Assembly: GCA_964058805.1 (NCBI GenBank)
Contig: CAXKVV010001922.1
Span: forward strand, 1-31,447
DNA from: Schoenoplectus triqueter
Lineage: Eukaryota; Streptophyta; Magnoliopsida; Poales; Cyperaceae
Direction of reading: 5' to 3'
Length of the DNA: 31,447 nucleotides
A program made the position numbers and the translations under genes. Shown one piece after another: positions 30,090 to 31,447 of the stretch (position 1 is its first letter; every line of letters starts with the position of its first letter). A model generated the notes under the pieces. It was not told the DNA's origin. It saw only the letters and a list, made by a program, of their open reading frames with translations, and did not search any database.

Positions 30090-31447
30090 ATGATAAATAT
30101 AATCCAGCTTATTTTCGCAGTGGTTTTAGTTCTTTATCCCTACAAGGCAATCGCATTAAGCACAGATCATTATGCCAGGATTTGTCCTAATCTCGAAAAC
30201 CTAGTTCGTGGTGCAGTTCAACAAAAAATGGCGCAAACACCTATAACTGCTCCAGCCACACTGCGCCTCTTCTTCCATGACTGCTTTGTCAGAGTAAGCA
30301 TTCAAATAGTACTGTCACTCTGTCAGCATTTTTGGAAGCCATGTCAGTATAACCTGAGCAGTTTACTGCTCTGGTGGTAGGCTTACTATACTGCTTTTCA
30401 TTTTCATTAAATGTTTGACCAAATCAAAGAAATTGGGTACTTATTGTAATGACTTACGAATTTATGATCAAAATGAGATCAGCATTTGAAATTAAATCTA
30501 ATTTCCAATCAGAAGAATGGATATTATGTAAATTTTGCACCAACATATCGTCTTTACAACAACATATGTGCTTACTCTGTTATTTTTGTTTGACTTGATT
30601 GATACAGGGATGTGATGCCTCAGTCATGATCATTAACCCCAATGGGGATGATGAATGGCACAATCCTGATGACTTCACACTTAAACCAGATGGGTTCGAC
30701 ACTGTTTTGAGGGCGAAGGCAGCAGTTGATGCTGACCCACAGTGTACCAACAAGGTCTCATGTGCTGACATCTTGGCCCTTGCTGCCAGAGATTCAGTCT
30801 TGTTGGTATGTCTCATACATTAGTCATGATATGAATGATCTTTTGTGATGTTTTGAGTCAAATATATATGAACCATTTCATCTAATTATCTTAATTCAGA
30901 GTGGTGGGCCATACTGGTCAGTGGAGCTTGGGAGATATGATGGAAAGGTGTCAACAAGAAACAGTGTGGTGCTCCCTCACCCAGATTACAACTTGGATAA
31001 ATTAAATCAAATGTTTTCAGCTTACGGCCTCGACCAAACTGATATGATCGCTCTCTCTGGTAAACAACATTTTTTTTGTGAATGATATGTTTTGGTCTTT
31101 TTCCCTCTAAAACTGACGCTAATATCAATCCTCCTCATTAGGTGGACATACATTTGGGGTTGCTAGCTGTGCCTTCATCAACAATCGGGTTTATCCGACA
31201 ACCGATCCGACAATGAACCCAACGTTCGCGAACCAACTAAGAGGCACTTGCCCTGCAATATTAAACCCTAATAACTTTGTCTTCCTTGATGCCACGACCT
31301 TCACCACATTCGACAATGGATACTACAGGAGTTTGCAACATGGCCAAGGTGTATTGGCATCGGATCAGCTTCTCTACACCGACCCAAGATCACGAGGCAT
31401 GGTAAATTTGTTTGCATCAAACCAAGGAGCTTTCTTCAATGCTTTTG
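30090..31447 (+). CDS. Class III secretory peroxidase, gene 3 (3' end beyond window)
   Basis: Secretory haem peroxidase, cut by the window edge. The exons are 30090-30293, 30608-30805, 30900-31059 and 31142 onward, with GT-AG introns of 314, 94 and 82 bp in phases 0, 0 and 1. The window covers 289 codons; about 27 more are expected by comparison with gene 2. Residues 1-22 or so are a signal peptide (AIA before LSTDHY). The distal pair is R59 and H63 in LRLFFHDC, and the proximal haem ligand is H190. The proximal calcium site is T191 with D, T and D in [11 protein letters not shown]. Cysteines 32, 65, 70, 114, 120, 197 and 224 are present; the eighth falls past the edge. Oddity: the proximal motif reads SGGHTFG, where genes 1 and 2 and most family members have SGAHT. 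It shares Y-D-G, VVLPHPD and the short RVYPTTDPT loop with gene 2. It has the shortest introns of the three. Confidence 0.95.

Overview
The window is nuclear DNA from a flowering plant. It is AT-rich, its genes have GT-AG introns, and it carries three class III (secretory plant) peroxidase genes separated by plant-type MITEs, SINEs and a CACTA-like relic. The species cannot be resolved from what is seen.

Genes: three peroxidase genes lie head to tail on the + strand (3968-7994, 12956-14826, and 30090 to beyond the right edge). Each has the classic four-exon layout with intron phases 0, 0 and 1, and exon 2 is exactly 198 nt in all three. Each begins with a secretion signal and keeps the distal Arg/His pair, the proximal haem-ligand His, the calcium-site residues and the conserved cysteines present in the window. 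The motifs recall the Arabidopsis PRX16/PRX50/PRX51/PRX55/PRX73-type group. Genes 2 and 3 are closer to each other: exon 3 is 160 nt in both, against 166 nt in gene 1, and they share Y-D-G and PHPD motifs and a shortened loop after the proximal His. Gene 1 is the outlier, with two introns over 1.2 kb and a lengthened loop. All three are predicted to be secreted to the cell wall or apoplast and to use H2O2 to oxidise phenolic-type substrates.

Layout: 1-3.9 kb is degenerate LTR-like sequence studded with GTTATAAC palindromes, followed by an inverted AT-rich repeat. 3.9-8.0 kb is peroxidase gene 1, with a Mutator-type MITE in intron 3. 8.0-12.9 kb has two related foldback elements, one split by a second MITE with a perfect 10-bp target duplication. 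12.9-14.8 kb is gene 2, with an antisense SINE in intron 1. 14.8-30.0 kb is a transposon-rich spacer: three members of a palindromic MITE family embedded in (TA)n, a CACTA-like relic of about 3.8 kb, a SINE with a tRNA-Met-like head, a second CACTA-like end, a possible hAT element carrying a promoter-like segment, and several short tandem duplications. 30.1 kb to the end is gene 3, cut by the window edge inside exon 4.

No intact transposase, CRISPR array, rRNA or functional tRNA gene was seen. No new biochemical system is evident; the most unusual material is the palindromic repeat families and the active-site-proximal variation among the tandem peroxidases.
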